This document shows positions 40,428 to 50,240 of a DNA stretch of 60,000 bases, one piece after another. Below the pieces are notes generated by a model that had not been told where the DNA came from, made no database searches, and saw only the letters and a program-made list of their open reading frames with translations. The number at the start of each line of letters is the position of its first letter. Position 1 is the stretch's first letter. Source of the DNA: Symsagittifera roscoffensis (Eukaryota; Xenacoelomorpha; Acoela; Convolutidae); assembly GCF_963678635.1 (NCBI RefSeq), contig NC_087070.1:51506514-51566513 (forward strand), read 5' to 3'. The translations under genes were made by a program, and so were the position numbers.

Positions 40428-42218
40428 CACTGATTCCACCTCTTTCTCCCGGTCCAACCTTCCCGACTCTTGCCTTCCCCTTCTCGAGTCTTAAGGATAT
40501 TAATATCTTCAATCATATTACTAGTCTTAAGCTTATCCTCCCCTTTAACCTTAATCATTTTATCATCAGTTTTTTGTTTCAGCGTAGAGCTGTCTTTACA
40601 TTCATTATCTCCGGTCTTCTGTCGCGTCTCCCTCAATTTGACTATCTTGCTCAGTAACTCCTTTCTTGCTTTCTCATCCAGCCCGTTGCCCATCAAGACA
40701 GGTTCCCCGAACTTCACCACCGTGTTCCACAGCTCTTCTTTGAAGCCATCTAGTGTGGTCTCACTTTCCGTCTCCTGATTAAATTCACTCAAGAAAAAAG
40801 TTCTGCTTACTCTCTTCTGTACTCAAGAGTATCATCCCCATATTGGAAGTTTCGCTGGTCAAGGGTAATTCCAGGTTCTTCCATGGGGACGATGTCAGAG
40901 GTGGCGTGGCCCTGTCCGCCCAATCGTCTCCGCTCAGATCCTGCAGCAGTTCCTGAGTGGTGAAATCCTCCTCAGCTGGTTCCGGCTCAGGCGTATTCCC
41001 TACTTCCATTTCCTCTCCTGTTTCACTGAGAGTCCCATCCATGCTTACCGCTTCTGATTCGGCTCGTCTTCTCTCAAGTATGTCTCTAAATCTGTTTTCT
41101 ACGGGACCGCTTCTCTTATCTCCAGAGGTGCCCACTGATAGGGGTGAAGGTGTTGCTGGATCCTGCTTCTTGTGTTCCGTGAGGGCTACATATGCGGAAC
41201 CTGCCGCGTCCAGCTCTTTCTCTTCCTGTTTCATCTCCACTCGCTCTAATCCGTGGGGCGCCCGGTACTTTCGGGTGGCGAATTTCATTTCGTCTTTTAG
41301 TGCGATGTGTCCTTCTTCAAAGATCATTCTCCCGTCGTCCCATACCGGCAACATGTTCTCTAGATTCGCTTGATCGAGCGTTCTCAAGATGTCCCGAACC
41401 TCGAATTTTGCAGGCAACGAGCCTCTCATCCTCTTCGCCTGGGTCGTCCGCGAGTTTATTTTGATGTCGCACGTGTGGAAATAGACTGCGACTGTGTACT
41501 CTATGAACAAGGGGTCCCAACAATCTGTGAACTCCTTCTGTTGCTTCTCCACCATGGCTCTCGCGTATAGGGAAGGGACCGTCAGCGGGCTATTCATCCC
41601 CAGTGTCATTCTCCTGACTATCGGGAACTTGGGACCACGGTTGGCAGAACCTCTCGCTCAAGTATCCTCTCTACCTCTCTCTTCACCAGATCAAAACTCC
41701 CCTTCCATGCCGGGATTCTCAAGAACTCGTGCTTATCCGCTGCCGGGAGGTTCAAATTCCAGAACTTGGGGTAGGCCTCAATGGGACCCTCACGTTCCCC
41801 CCCCCATTCTGCACTGCAACTGCCCCCGGAAAATGAATATCATTAGTTCGGGATCTTTCACCTTCCCGAAGAGCACTGTGTCGCTCATCCATGCCCTCAG
41901 CTCCTCCTGTCTGCACCAATTCAGCGCGGTTCCGTCTAGCACGCTTATTAAGCTCACGTGTGCCACTGAGTGTCGATACGCCGTCACAAGCGGGTCGGGA
42001 AAGGCATATGTCACTGCCGGTCCGTAGATGCAGGTCACAGCCTCCTCAAGGCCCCTGATCATCTCTAGTGGGTCAGATCTCATGGCTAGACATAGATCCG
42101 TCAAGAGAGGCATGTCTCCATTCGCCTCCTTCCATTCCTCTGTCGTTTTAGGATTCTTCTCTTCTCCCGTCAGGTATCGATTCTGCATTAAGAGGTATTC
42201 CACCAACAGCGTCTTCAA
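40427..42218 (-). pseudogene. ORF-Y of element B, frameshifted
   Basis: Pieces at 41,790-42,218, 40,785-41,609 and 40,427-40,792 match ORF-Y of A. A run of eight or more C at about 41,799 marks one break. Near 40,795 the copy lacks sequence present in A. The last piece ends in the TGATG junction with ORF-Z. Function unknown; acidic with a Lys-rich end. Confidence 0.6.
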
Positions 42219-42910
42219 CCCGGCCGTGCATTTGTGGAGTAGTAGGTCTCCGTGCTGGGACGGGCTTTCCCCATCGACAGAGGCTCTCGATACTTCATCA
42301 ATCTATGAAATGCGGTCAGCTCCCCGTGGGTCAAGAGTACTAGTGTCAAATACCCGTCAATTCGTAGTGTTTCCACACCTCTACTGAACATGCGGGCCGG
42401 ACCCATGTTAAACAGATATCTGGGGTAGACCAAGTATAGGGCCAACAAGAGATTTATGGGCATGTGCAGCAATTCCTGCAAGAAGGCGTCGAAGGTGGTA
42501 TCTCTCGCGTAGAACACTCTAGCCATGTACCTCTTCTCCCAACAAGGACTCAATAATCTCAAGATCTCGTGATCCTTCCTCGTCTTCAGATCACCCCTCG
42601 CGTGTTCCCTCCAGAACCCCCCAATGGTAACTTCGTTCGCCGCCGTGACGAATCTTCCTACTGTCATGTCCCTGCTCTCTGCCACTTCCAATTGTCCCTC
42701 GAGAAACTCCCATACCTGCTTGATGAGGAATGGTGCTCTCTCCCGCGTCTTGTCCGTGTTATTCTCCAGCCTTGGTGTCAGGAACGGCCACCTGCCTCTC
42801 TCTTGCGTCAGACGGTATGCCATTGCTTCCAACTGTTTCTCGGCCGCAGCCACGTTCTTTCTCTCGTTGCTCGGTCTCCTCGCCTTGCTGGTGGATCTCG
42901 TGATAATCAA
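42215..42910 (-). CDS. Accessory segment of element B, 231 codons, unknown
   Basis: It follows the SGNH-like module in the same frame, separated by a TGA at 42,920-42,922. It is helical, with a hydrophobic stretch (PINLLLALYLVYPRYLFNMG) around residues 151-170. Its 3' end overlaps the ORF-Y frame by four bases (42,215-42,218). It is absent from A and I do not recognise it. Confidence 0.45.
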   Translation of the reverse strand: MIITRSTSKARRPSNERKNVAAAEKQLEAMAYRLTQERGRWPFLTPRLENNTDKTRERAPFLIKQVWEFLEGQLEVAESRDMTVGRFVTAANEVTIGGFWREHARGDLKTRKDHEILRLLSPCWEKRYMARVFYARDTTFDAFLQELLHMPINLLLALYLVYPRYLFNMGPARMFSRGVETLRIDGYLTLVLLTHGELTAFHRLMKYREPLSMGKARPSTETYYSTNARPG

Positions 42911-42919
42911 ATCCGTGCT

Positions 42920-43800
42920 TCAAAACCATAGACTCGCTGTCAAGTGGTTAATTGGCGGGTGGTCATCCCCAATTTCTGGATTGAACTTCAACTGTCGAGC
43001 CAGGTTCGAGATCTCAAGCAAGAGGACCTCGTCCAGTACCATGAGGATGTCTGCCAATTCATAAAATCCCCTCAGGGCATGAGACACGTCAGCCCATGCC
43101 GCTGCCAGTTCTGACTTCAGGAGTCTCAAGTGTGTCGGCTCTAGCTCGCGATTAGGGGTAGCCATCAATACCCGCCACGAGTTCCCTTCCGCTGTCAGGA
43201 TCAAAATGGCATACACGAACTGCAAAGCAGGTGGCATACTCGCGTAGCCCGGGGACGTCGTAAACGCCACTCTCGTCTTGGGTCCGAATCTAGAAACCAC
43301 CGACTCCTGCACCTCGTTCATCGCAGCGAACAAGGTTTGAATCGCCTCCCAGATCTTCTTGGGCGTTGGCGCCTCTCCCTTCAGGTGCTCCAGTAATCCT
43401 GTCGAATGCAAGTGATCGTTCATTCCTGCAAACAGCAGCAACTCCGGCTCACAAGGTATTTCTGATTTGATCGCTACCACCAGGGTGAGCATCTGATTTA
43501 GCTCGGCGCCAGGCAGCAAATACACCAAGGTTTCCGTACAAAACAATTTAGGAGACGTCCCTTCAAAATCCGAGCCCACCACAAAAATCACTCTTGCCGC
43601 TCCCGGGTCTGATCGATCATATATTGCCAACGTTTTCGCCAACTGTATATTCACACAGGGTTTGCCATATCTAGGATCATCGGCTAACCTAGAACCCTCG
43701 TACGCGGCATCCGGGAGCCCCATGTCCCCCGGCTCAAGCAGCTTCTCCACCACTCTTAACTGTGCGGGAGTTGCCCCCTGATTCGGGCTACACTTGTTCG
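42920..43800 (-). CDS. Second, degenerate SGNH-like module (element B)
   Basis: The frame is open upstream of 43,753 to at least 43,800 (PNQGATPAQLRVVEKLLEPG). Counting from 43,753, VIFVVGSDFEGT (about 55-66) occupies the place of block I, LLPGAELNQ (about 79-87) that of block II, and LLLFAGMNDHL (about 105-115) is a good block III (G-x-N-D). A C-terminal D-x-x-H was not found and block I reads GSD rather than GDS. It may be a binding-only or highly diverged relative. Absent from A. Confidence 0.4.
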
Positions 43801-44350
43801 GTGCTTGGGAGGTTCCACTATAAGTCCTGGACTCCCCAATTGCTTGAGTGGTCTGTAGTTTATCGGTCCCATCACCGACTTCAGCGGGATCCCGGTCAAG
43901 TCGGCTGACTCCATTGTCTTTGCTCTCGAGAAAGGTGCCTCATGGGCCTTCAACCAATCTACACAATGGTGTCGACTCAAGTCCTCGTGTGACACATCCT
44001 TGAGTCCCAAGACCTCCGCTAACTCCTGTCTGCACTCCAAATCCTCCAGATCCAACTCTTTTACTCTCTCCAAATATCGCGTCTTGTTCGCCTCTGCTGT
44101 TTTCTCTATCTTCTTGTCGTCCACCACCACTACCGATGAAACCAGCGAACTCTGGGGCGTAGAAGACTCCGCCTCCTCAGCCTCCATCGGCGTGGACCCT
44201 GGTTGCCTGGTCCGGCCACTCCTTGAACTACCTCTCGAACCAGCTTTCGCTCCCAGACGGCTGGATAGGGATCTAGGGACATAGAAAGGAGGGATTGGGG
44301 TGGACCCAAGGTGAACTGGGCCATTTCTAGCAGGTCCGACTCTAGCTGGT
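43756..44350 (-). CDS. Linker segment after the SGNH hydrolase (element B)
   Basis: About 200 codons: a Pro/Ser/Arg-rich stretch, an acidic patch (MEAEEAESSTPQSS), then a helical region (RYLERVKELDLEDLECRQEL). It probably continued the SGNH protein, since the SGNH frame runs into an unlikely basic tail beyond about 44,270. The offset indicates a frame break between 44,270 and 44,340. Confidence 0.4.
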
Positions 44351-45530
44351 TTATGTGTCTCTGGAAGACAACATTTTGCCATTCCGTTCCTTTGGGCATG
44401 TCGAAGTGAATGCCATCCGAGGATGCATCACGCGGGAGGGAGTGTTCCATCAGGTCGGCCACATCCAGCAACCTCACGGGGAGCACGCTTCTCTGCTGAA
44501 TCTGCCTGATTTCTCCATTAATATTTCGCACCTTCTCATTCATTTCCATCGCATGCTGGTCAAACATCATGTTGTACGGGACCGTACAGATGGTGAGTAT
44601 TGCAGGATCAAACCAAATCCTCAGCTTTTGAAGGATACAACTCATCTTCTCGTGTAACCTCATCACCTTCCTTGACTCTCCTCTAGACACATCATTGGTC
44701 CCCATCATCAGAGTGACCGTATACATCTTCGCCATATCCAATATCTCCTGGAACGCCAACATCTGCGGTGTCGCCGCTCCAGAAAAGCTCAAGAACCCAA
44801 CCTGCCAGTGTGATTGGATCCGCGTCAGCACCCGTATCAAGCTGTCCCCTATGATCAGGTGAACTGCACCATCCGGTATCCTGGGTTGAGTGAAATATTC
44901 AGCCCGGCCCGCGTCATGGAAGCAGTCCCTCCTGGCCCGCTGCGCTGCCGTCCAATCCATCCGGTTGTGCCTGTGGTATGTGCCATCTTTATTTTTCTTA
45001 TAACTCGCGATTGTCACGCTCCTAACTGGATGGTCCTTCCAAGTAGGAGGTCGCCTTTCTTTCACTGAATCGTCACGGGCTCTCGACTGTAACCTCTCTT
45101 GTAGTACCTTGAGACGTGATGAACCCGACCCAGCTTGGCTACTGCTTGTGGTTGAACTAGGGGTATACCCTGTGAGCTTGACCTCCATCAACGGTCGCAC
45201 CGATTGCGCATCCAGACTATGCACAGAGGGTAACGATTCGGGTGGTATCCACACCTCCAGGCCCTCATTTATGTGCTCCTGGGCCGCCCTGTCTAATTTG
45301 AACCGGCCGCTGGGCCTAGGAGCCTCATCCACCTCCATTCGCGATCCAAGTCTCGATGCTGTGGCGGCTGGCTCTCTTGTCCGTGTCCTCTTTTCTTTCT
45401 GTCTCGCGAGCTCTCGTTGTCTTCTCTGGAGCTTCTCTATTTCCGACTTCAGCTGCTTGCAGCTCGCCTTGTTCTCGCGGACCCTCTGTTCTTGCAGGTA
45501 CTCCGCCCTGATCATGCTGAGATCATTCAC
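44130..45530 (-). CDS. ORF-X (3' part) of element B: coiled coil plus SGNH/GDSL-type hydrolase
   Basis: 466 codons. Residues 1-60 continue the ORF-X coiled coil. Residues of about 222-400 form an SGNH hydrolase domain with all blocks: LIIGDSLIRV (block I, Ser230), SFSGAATPQ (block II, Gly251), LMMGTNDVS (block III, Asn279) and SDGIHFD (block V, Asp372 and His375). The catalytic Ser, Asp and His are therefore present. SGNH enzymes are esterases, lipases or acetyl-hydrolases. An esterase domain of this fold is known in ORF1 of CR1-like LINEs; here it is in an LTR element. Residues after about 420 appear to be out of frame. Confidence 0.75.
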   Translation of the reverse strand: MNDLSMIRAEYLQEQRVRENKASCKQLKSEIEKLQRRQRELARQKEKRTRTREPAATASRLGSRMEVDEAPRPSGRFKLDRAAQEHINEGLEVWIPPESLPSVHSLDAQSVRPLMEVKLTGYTPSSTTSSSQAGSGSSRLKVLQERLQSRARDDSVKERRPPTWKDHPVRSVTIASYKKNKDGTYHRHNRMDWTAAQRARRDCFHDAGRAEYFTQPRIPDGAVHLIIGDSLIRVLTRIQSHWQVGFLSFSGAATPQMLAFQEILDMAKMYTVTLMMGTNDVSRGESRKVMRLHEKMSCILQKLRIWFDPAILTICTVPYNMMFDQHAMEMNEKVRNINGEIRQIQQRSVLPVRLLDVADLMEHSLPRDASSDGIHFDMPKGTEWQNVVFQRHINQLESDLLEMAQFTLGPPQSLLSMSLDPYPAVWERKLVREVVQGVAGPGNQGPRRWRLRRRSLLRPRVRWFHR

Positions 45531-46096
45531 GCCTGATCTCTCTCAAGGACCGCCTGATCTCTTTCCAGGTTTGCCTGGTCCCTCTCAAGCTTCGCACCAT
45601 CCCTGTCAAGGTTCGCCTTGTCCCTCTCCCTATGTGCCCTCTCTAGTTTCCTCTTCAGGCTGCTGAGGTCCGGGTATGCCTCCTCTGTCTGTTGAGACCG
45701 TATCATGGACGACGGCCTGCTCGTGGATTGGGCCACGAGCCCTGCTGGCGGTCTGGCGGGGAGTGGAAACTCTCCCGCACCATATTCTGTGTTGTTACTC
45801 AAGCCAGGATTTCTCGCCAAGTCGAACCCCCTCACGCCTCCATCCACATTCCAGGACAACCACCTGGTTTGTTCTCGATTGGATATCCCTTCCGTCGTGC
45901 AGTCAACCATCAAAACGGCTTCTGTCGCTGATTCCCTGCATTCACACTGCGCTTCTAACTGTAGGATGGCATTCAACATCACCGCCATCCTCTCATCGAT
46001 CTGGGTGTAGTCCAGATCCCTCAAGCGTTTGTACAGTTCTTTGAACGTAGGTCTCTTGAGCGCTGCAGGCATAGATTTCCAAAAGCGATCTGCCAT
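45527..46096 (-). CDS. ORF-X (5' part) of element B: N-terminal domain and coiled coil
   Basis: It starts MADRFWKSMP at 46,096, matching MTDRFWKSMP of A. It has a globular-looking N-terminal domain of about 120 residues and then the heptad-like repeats (LERDQA, LDRDGA). A one-base break at about 45,528 separates it from the SGNH part; in A the corresponding coiled coil is continuous. Confidence 0.6.
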   Translation of the reverse strand: MADRFWKSMPAALKRPTFKELYKRLRDLDYTQIDERMAVMLNAILQLEAQCECRESATEAVLMVDCTTEGISNREQTRWLSWNVDGGVRGFDLARNPGLSNNTEYGAGEFPLPARPPAGLVAQSTSRPSSMIRSQQTEEAYPDLSSLKRKLERAHRERDKANLDRDGAKLERDQANLERDQAVLERDQA

Positions 46097-46102
46097 TGTC
46101 AC

Positions 46103-46610
46103 AATCTTTAGACAATCTCACGTGTCAACCAACTCGAGAACTACCTTGTGAACCAACTCGAGAATCACCGTGTGAACCAACTTGAGAATTACCTTGTGAA
46201 CCAACTTGAGAATTTTTGAATAATGTCTCACTTCGAGTGTTGTTGATCGTGAACTTGTTCAAGACCTTCTTTTTCTTTTCAAATGAGTGAGGCTATGTCG
46301 TCAACTCAATTTTACAAATCATTCTGAAAATAAAACTTGATCTTTAGACTAAGATGCTATGTTCCTAACCTAAGCCCCCCCATTATTATAGTTAAAACCT
46401 TATCCTTTCGTTCTACTAAAATAGTTCAATTGAAAGTTTTTTAAGAGCATGCAGATTCATTTAATGTTTTAGCACCGTCAACTCTTTAAATTATAATTGT
46501 CATGCCAGTTACGTTAAAATCCATCTACCCTTACTCGAGATCCCCTTGTACCCCTAACTCGAGACCTCCATTGTACCCCTAACTCAAGACCTCCATTGTT
46601 CGCCCGTAGC
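46103..46610 (-). promoter_or_regulatory. Conserved non-coding gap between pol and accessory block (element B)
   Basis: It aligns with A 22,953-23,414. It has the same candidate acceptor (46,324-46,333) and four tandem 22-24-bp units with CTCRAGTTGGTTCAC (46,115-46,212) just before ORF-X. The repeat units differ from those of A but keep CTCAAGTTG. Confidence 0.5.
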
Positions 46611-47249
46611 TCAGGCGATACTCAAGTAGTATTTCTTGTGTAGATGTACCATTATCTCCGTTTCTGCGAAGACCACGTGTAGGATGGCATATAACTCCCT
46701 TGGGATCAACTTGCCCCTGTTTGGGTCATAAACAGGCATCGAGACCTCCACTATCCCTCTTTCAATCATGAAGTCTCTCAGCCTCGTTAGTGCTAACATC
46801 ACGTGCTCAGGATCTATCGTATTCCTTTCATTGACCCTTGTTACCAGAAAACACAGGTATTTGCCTGCGACTTGTGAAACTGATGGGGGAAGCGCAGCCA
46901 TTCCTCCCAGCCCCGGTCTCTGTCTGAATAGAAACTCCACGTTCTGATATTCTCTCTTTAAGTCGGCCTCTAGCCTCGATTTGAAGCTCATGTCCACCGT
47001 TATACAGATCGCGCTAGTCCTGTCTGACAAAATGAAGTCGCAGTCCGTTATCAGGCTGTTCTCCGAGTATTCATTGGGTAGTTCAATGTTTGTTTTGAAG
47101 TTTCGTCCTATGGTAGGCTCGGCCTCTTCCCCATCCAGTTCCAGCCCTCTGATCTCTCTCACTTCTCTCGGTTTCTTTATCATCAAATTTTCGGTGTGGT
47201 TAAGTCCTACCCCCACTCGCCGGACAAAAATATTTATCGACGTCCCCAT
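46611..47249 (-). CDS. Macro-domain-like pol C-terminus (element B)
   Basis: 212 open codons that include the whole macro-like domain (about 46,635-47,066), with the same key features as in A (CITVDMSFKSRLEAD, GKYLCFLVTR, VSMPVYDP, EIMVHLH). It is out of frame with the upstream integrase because the linker near 47,250 has lost about two dozen bases. Strong similarity to A in spite of decay elsewhere argues for past constraint. Confidence 0.6.
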   Translation of the reverse strand: MGTSINIFVRRVGVGLNHTENLMIKKPREVREIRGLELDGEEAEPTIGRNFKTNIELPNEYSENSLITDCDFILSDRTSAICITVDMSFKSRLEADLKREYQNVEFLFRQRPGLGGMAALPPSVSQVAGKYLCFLVTRVNERNTIDPEHVMLALTRLRDFMIERGIVEVSMPVYDPNRGKLIPRELYAILHVVFAETEIMVHLHKKYYLSIA

Positions 47250-49104
47250 ATGGCGGTATCTCGAGCGGCCTGTCGGTTGCTGTCCAACCCAAGAGGAGAT
47301 CCTTCGTTTTCACGTGTTTTTCTGCCGACACGTCGACCTGCTGGATACTTTGCTCCTCATCTCCTTTGCCCTCGACACCGCGCATCCACTCCAGTATTCT
47401 CAAGTTGGTGTTTTCCCTACTTTCTATCTCGCTCAGCTCCAGATCTGTTTCTTGTTCTGGTGTGGAGTAGTCTTCCTGCGGGTAATGTTCGTTGTCGTTG
47501 ATGATTTGCCATTCGTCGTCTGCCACCAATTCGCCCATACTCAGTAACTCTTCGGTTGATTCATCAGGCTGTATTTTGTCAATCAAGAAGTCGTCCCCGT
47601 ACCTATTGTACCTCATGCCTGTCCGTTTGCTATTACCACTCCTGGTTCCTGCTCTTATCGGCAAGTCGGGTTCCGTCCGTTTTGGCACCTCATCCTGCTC
47701 TGGGTCGTTCCAGTCTTCTTCCGCAAAGGATTCCGCTTTTGAGCCTGCTTCTATTTTTTCATTATCGTCCATGCTCACGTCTTCGTTGCCATCATTTTTT
47801 TCCCTGCTGCCTTTTTCGTTCACTTCGCATGCTGGCTCTACCAACAGGTACTGTAGTCCCTCCATATTCTGCGGTACGCACCAGTCCTCCGGAGATGGGA
47901 CATGGGGCTTCAGGTTTTCATAATGCGCTGCTCGCCTAGTACTCAAACGGTAGAACCGTCCCTGCTGGTGTACTTCTGTGATTATGAATGGTCCTCTCCA
48001 CTTCTTGAGTAGTTTTTTCGTCCCCTTGTGAGGTATGACATTCTGGAACACCCAGAAGTATTGGCCCACTGCATACGGTTTAGCCTGAAGTATCTTTTCA
48101 TCATATTTCTTCCGCTGCCTCATTTGCGCTTGCGCCGTGTTCTTCCTGCAGAGCTCGTTTAGTTTCTGTTGTCTCTTGACCGCCTCCTTCACATAAGCTT
48201 GAGGCGACGTCTTTTCCCCTTCGTATTCTGGGCAAAAGAACATTAGGGGCATTGCTCTCTCCTTGCCCGTTAACATCATGAAGGGACTGATTCCTGTCGT
48301 CGAGTGTTGCGTGCTGTTGTACGACCCCACCACTTGCGGTAGATACTTATCCCAGTCTGTCATGTATCTCGAGCAATATACCCTCAGCATGTTCACCAAC
48401 GTCCTGTTCTGTCTCTCCACTAACCCGTTAGTCTGAGGATGGTAAGTCGTCGAGTGCGCTTGAGCAATGTGTGACCTCTTCATCAATTCTTTTGTCAGGT
48501 CACCCACGAAGGCCTTCCCGTTGTCCGACTGAAATGTCATCGGACAAACATATCGTGATATCCAATGTGTTATCAAGGGGACACAAGTCTCCTCCGCTGA
48601 GGCTGTTTGACAGGGCACTGCTTCCGCCAACTTTGTAAAGTGGTCTATTATGACCAGTATCTGGTTATATTCCGACTCTGTCATGCATATTTTCTGATGG
48701 TCTATCTGAACCACCTCATTGAATTCCGAGCTCTCAACGGACTTGAGTGGGAACATCATCTTCCATGGGTCTTTCACTTGTAGACATGCCAGACATGCGT
48801 TCACCCATCTCTCGCAGGCTTTTCTTAATCCCGGCCAATCAAACCTGTGTAGTATTCTCTGTTGCACTTTGTCTATCCTTTGATGTCCCATTTGATCGTG
48901 TGATCTGAGCAACACCTCCATCTGGTACAACTGTGGTAGTATGATGAGGTTATGCCTGTGTAGTATCTTCTCCTCATCTTTTCTCCTGCATGCTACCACC
49001 CCATCAGCTGTGTGATAGAGCAAATCCTTCCTTTCCTTGTAGAACTGACTCAAGATCTTGTAGCTGTCTTCTCCTAGGTCTCCTTGGCTCCCGTCCGGAT
49101 CCAT
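47200..49104 (-). CDS. Integrase plus pol linker (element B), 634 codons
   Basis: The full integrase: HHCC (SHDQMGH at about residues 68-74, CLAC at 104-107), catalytic Asp135, Asp194 and Glu230 (D,D35E), and WRGPFIITEV. It continues without a break into the acidic linker (MRYNRYGDDF), showing that extension and integrase belong to one polyprotein. It ends out of frame at 47,200. Confidence 0.85.
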   Translation of the reverse strand: MDPDGSQGDLGEDSYKILSQFYKERKDLLYHTADGVVACRRKDEEKILHRHNLIILPQLYQMEVLLRSHDQMGHQRIDKVQQRILHRFDWPGLRKACERWVNACLACLQVKDPWKMMFPLKSVESSEFNEVVQIDHQKICMTESEYNQILVIIDHFTKLAEAVPCQTASAEETCVPLITHWISRYVCPMTFQSDNGKAFVGDLTKELMKRSHIAQAHSTTYHPQTNGLVERQNRTLVNMLRVYCSRYMTDWDKYLPQVVGSYNSTQHSTTGISPFMMLTGKERAMPLMFFCPEYEGEKTSPQAYVKEAVKRQQKLNELCRKNTAQAQMRQRKKYDEKILQAKPYAVGQYFWVFQNVIPHKGTKKLLKKWRGPFIITEVHQQGRFYRLSTRRAAHYENLKPHVPSPEDWCVPQNMEGLQYLLVEPACEVNEKGSREKNDGNEDVSMDDNEKIEAGSKAESFAEEDWNDPEQDEVPKRTEPDLPIRAGTRSGNSKRTGMRYNRYGDDFLIDKIQPDESTEELLSMGELVADDEWQIINDNEHYPQEDYSTPEQETDLELSEIESRENTNLRILEWMRGVEGKGDEEQSIQQVDVSAEKHVKTKDLLLGWTATDRPLEIPPYGDVDKYFCPASGGRT

Positions 49105-50240
49105 TTGAAGAGGTTGCTTGTCATCTTGTCATTTTTTTGGGCTCTTATCAGATCTGACAGCCTATATCTCGCCTTGACGTGCTCCTTTAATGCCATTATT
49201 TGACCATTCGTTTCTCCAGGACTGTGGTTGTCATCTTTCAGTTTGACGCAAACTATCCTCTTCAGGATCTTCCTGTCATCTTCTGGCACCAGGTTTGTTC
49301 TGACTTTCGAGTTACATGATAGCTCCGTGAACGGTTTCCTTGATACTGCAATTCTTTCAAGTTCTTCACCTCCGCGCACCTCCTGCTGATCCAAATTGTA
49401 TATTCCTGAGGAGGGATCAGTTTGTAGTTCCCTATCTCAGTGCCTCATCTTCTCTTCTGCCAGTATCATGCATAGACTATCTTGATCATCGTTGCTCTTT
49501 TCTGAGTTTTCATCCCATTTTTCACACTCCCGGGTTAAATTTTTTTCTTCAGCATTTTACTCTGTACTGTCCCTCTCCCCGGACTCTTGACCCAGTCCAA
49601 GGTGTTCAACCTCCTCCTTGAATGCTACCTTCTTCTTCCTGACCATAGTCCTCTCAAGTATGTCCTCAGGGGTCCTCTCAACCAATGACTGCACGACTTT
49701 TTTCCTCTCAGGTTTCCTTTTTTTCGAGGAGTCCTCGCTCCCATCTGCCTCATTTCTTCTCAATATCGTGACCTCGGGTTCCTCTGCACCCTTATCTTGT
49801 ACCACAGGTTTATCATCTGCCAGTTTCTCGAGTAATCTCATCAAGTCTTCGTTTATCTGTGCATCTCTTGTTTCTTCTTGCTTGAGATCATAGCCTTTTG
49901 CCTTGAGCGTCTCCCTCACAATTTTTGACTTAAGCATTATCCCCACTGGCATCCCTCGGGTCTTTTTCAAGATTGTTTTCTCTGGACGTTTCTTTGGTAG
50001 TTCGGGGTGATCCTCTATGGGTTTGCCAGATTTGTCGAGCCATCTCGTGAGTGGAAGGCTATCATACGTTTCCTTATCCATGAAGAAGAAGCCATCTTTG
50101 ATTTCTGGCCTATCCGCCTCCCTTTGTTCCTGTCTCTCGTAGAACTCCGTCTTCTTACTCAAACTGTCGGCATTTTGATGTTTGTCTTTCGTCCTATGCT
50201 CAATTATTATGTTGTATCCATCCAGGCGAACTATTCATCT
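49074..50240 (-). pseudogene. Pol linker between RNase H and integrase (element B)
   Basis: Frames 49,557-50,162 (KKTEFYERQEQREADR onward) and 49,074-49,394 match the A linker. Breaks lie near 49,090 and 49,560, and there is a TGA at about 49,438. Confidence 0.55.
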
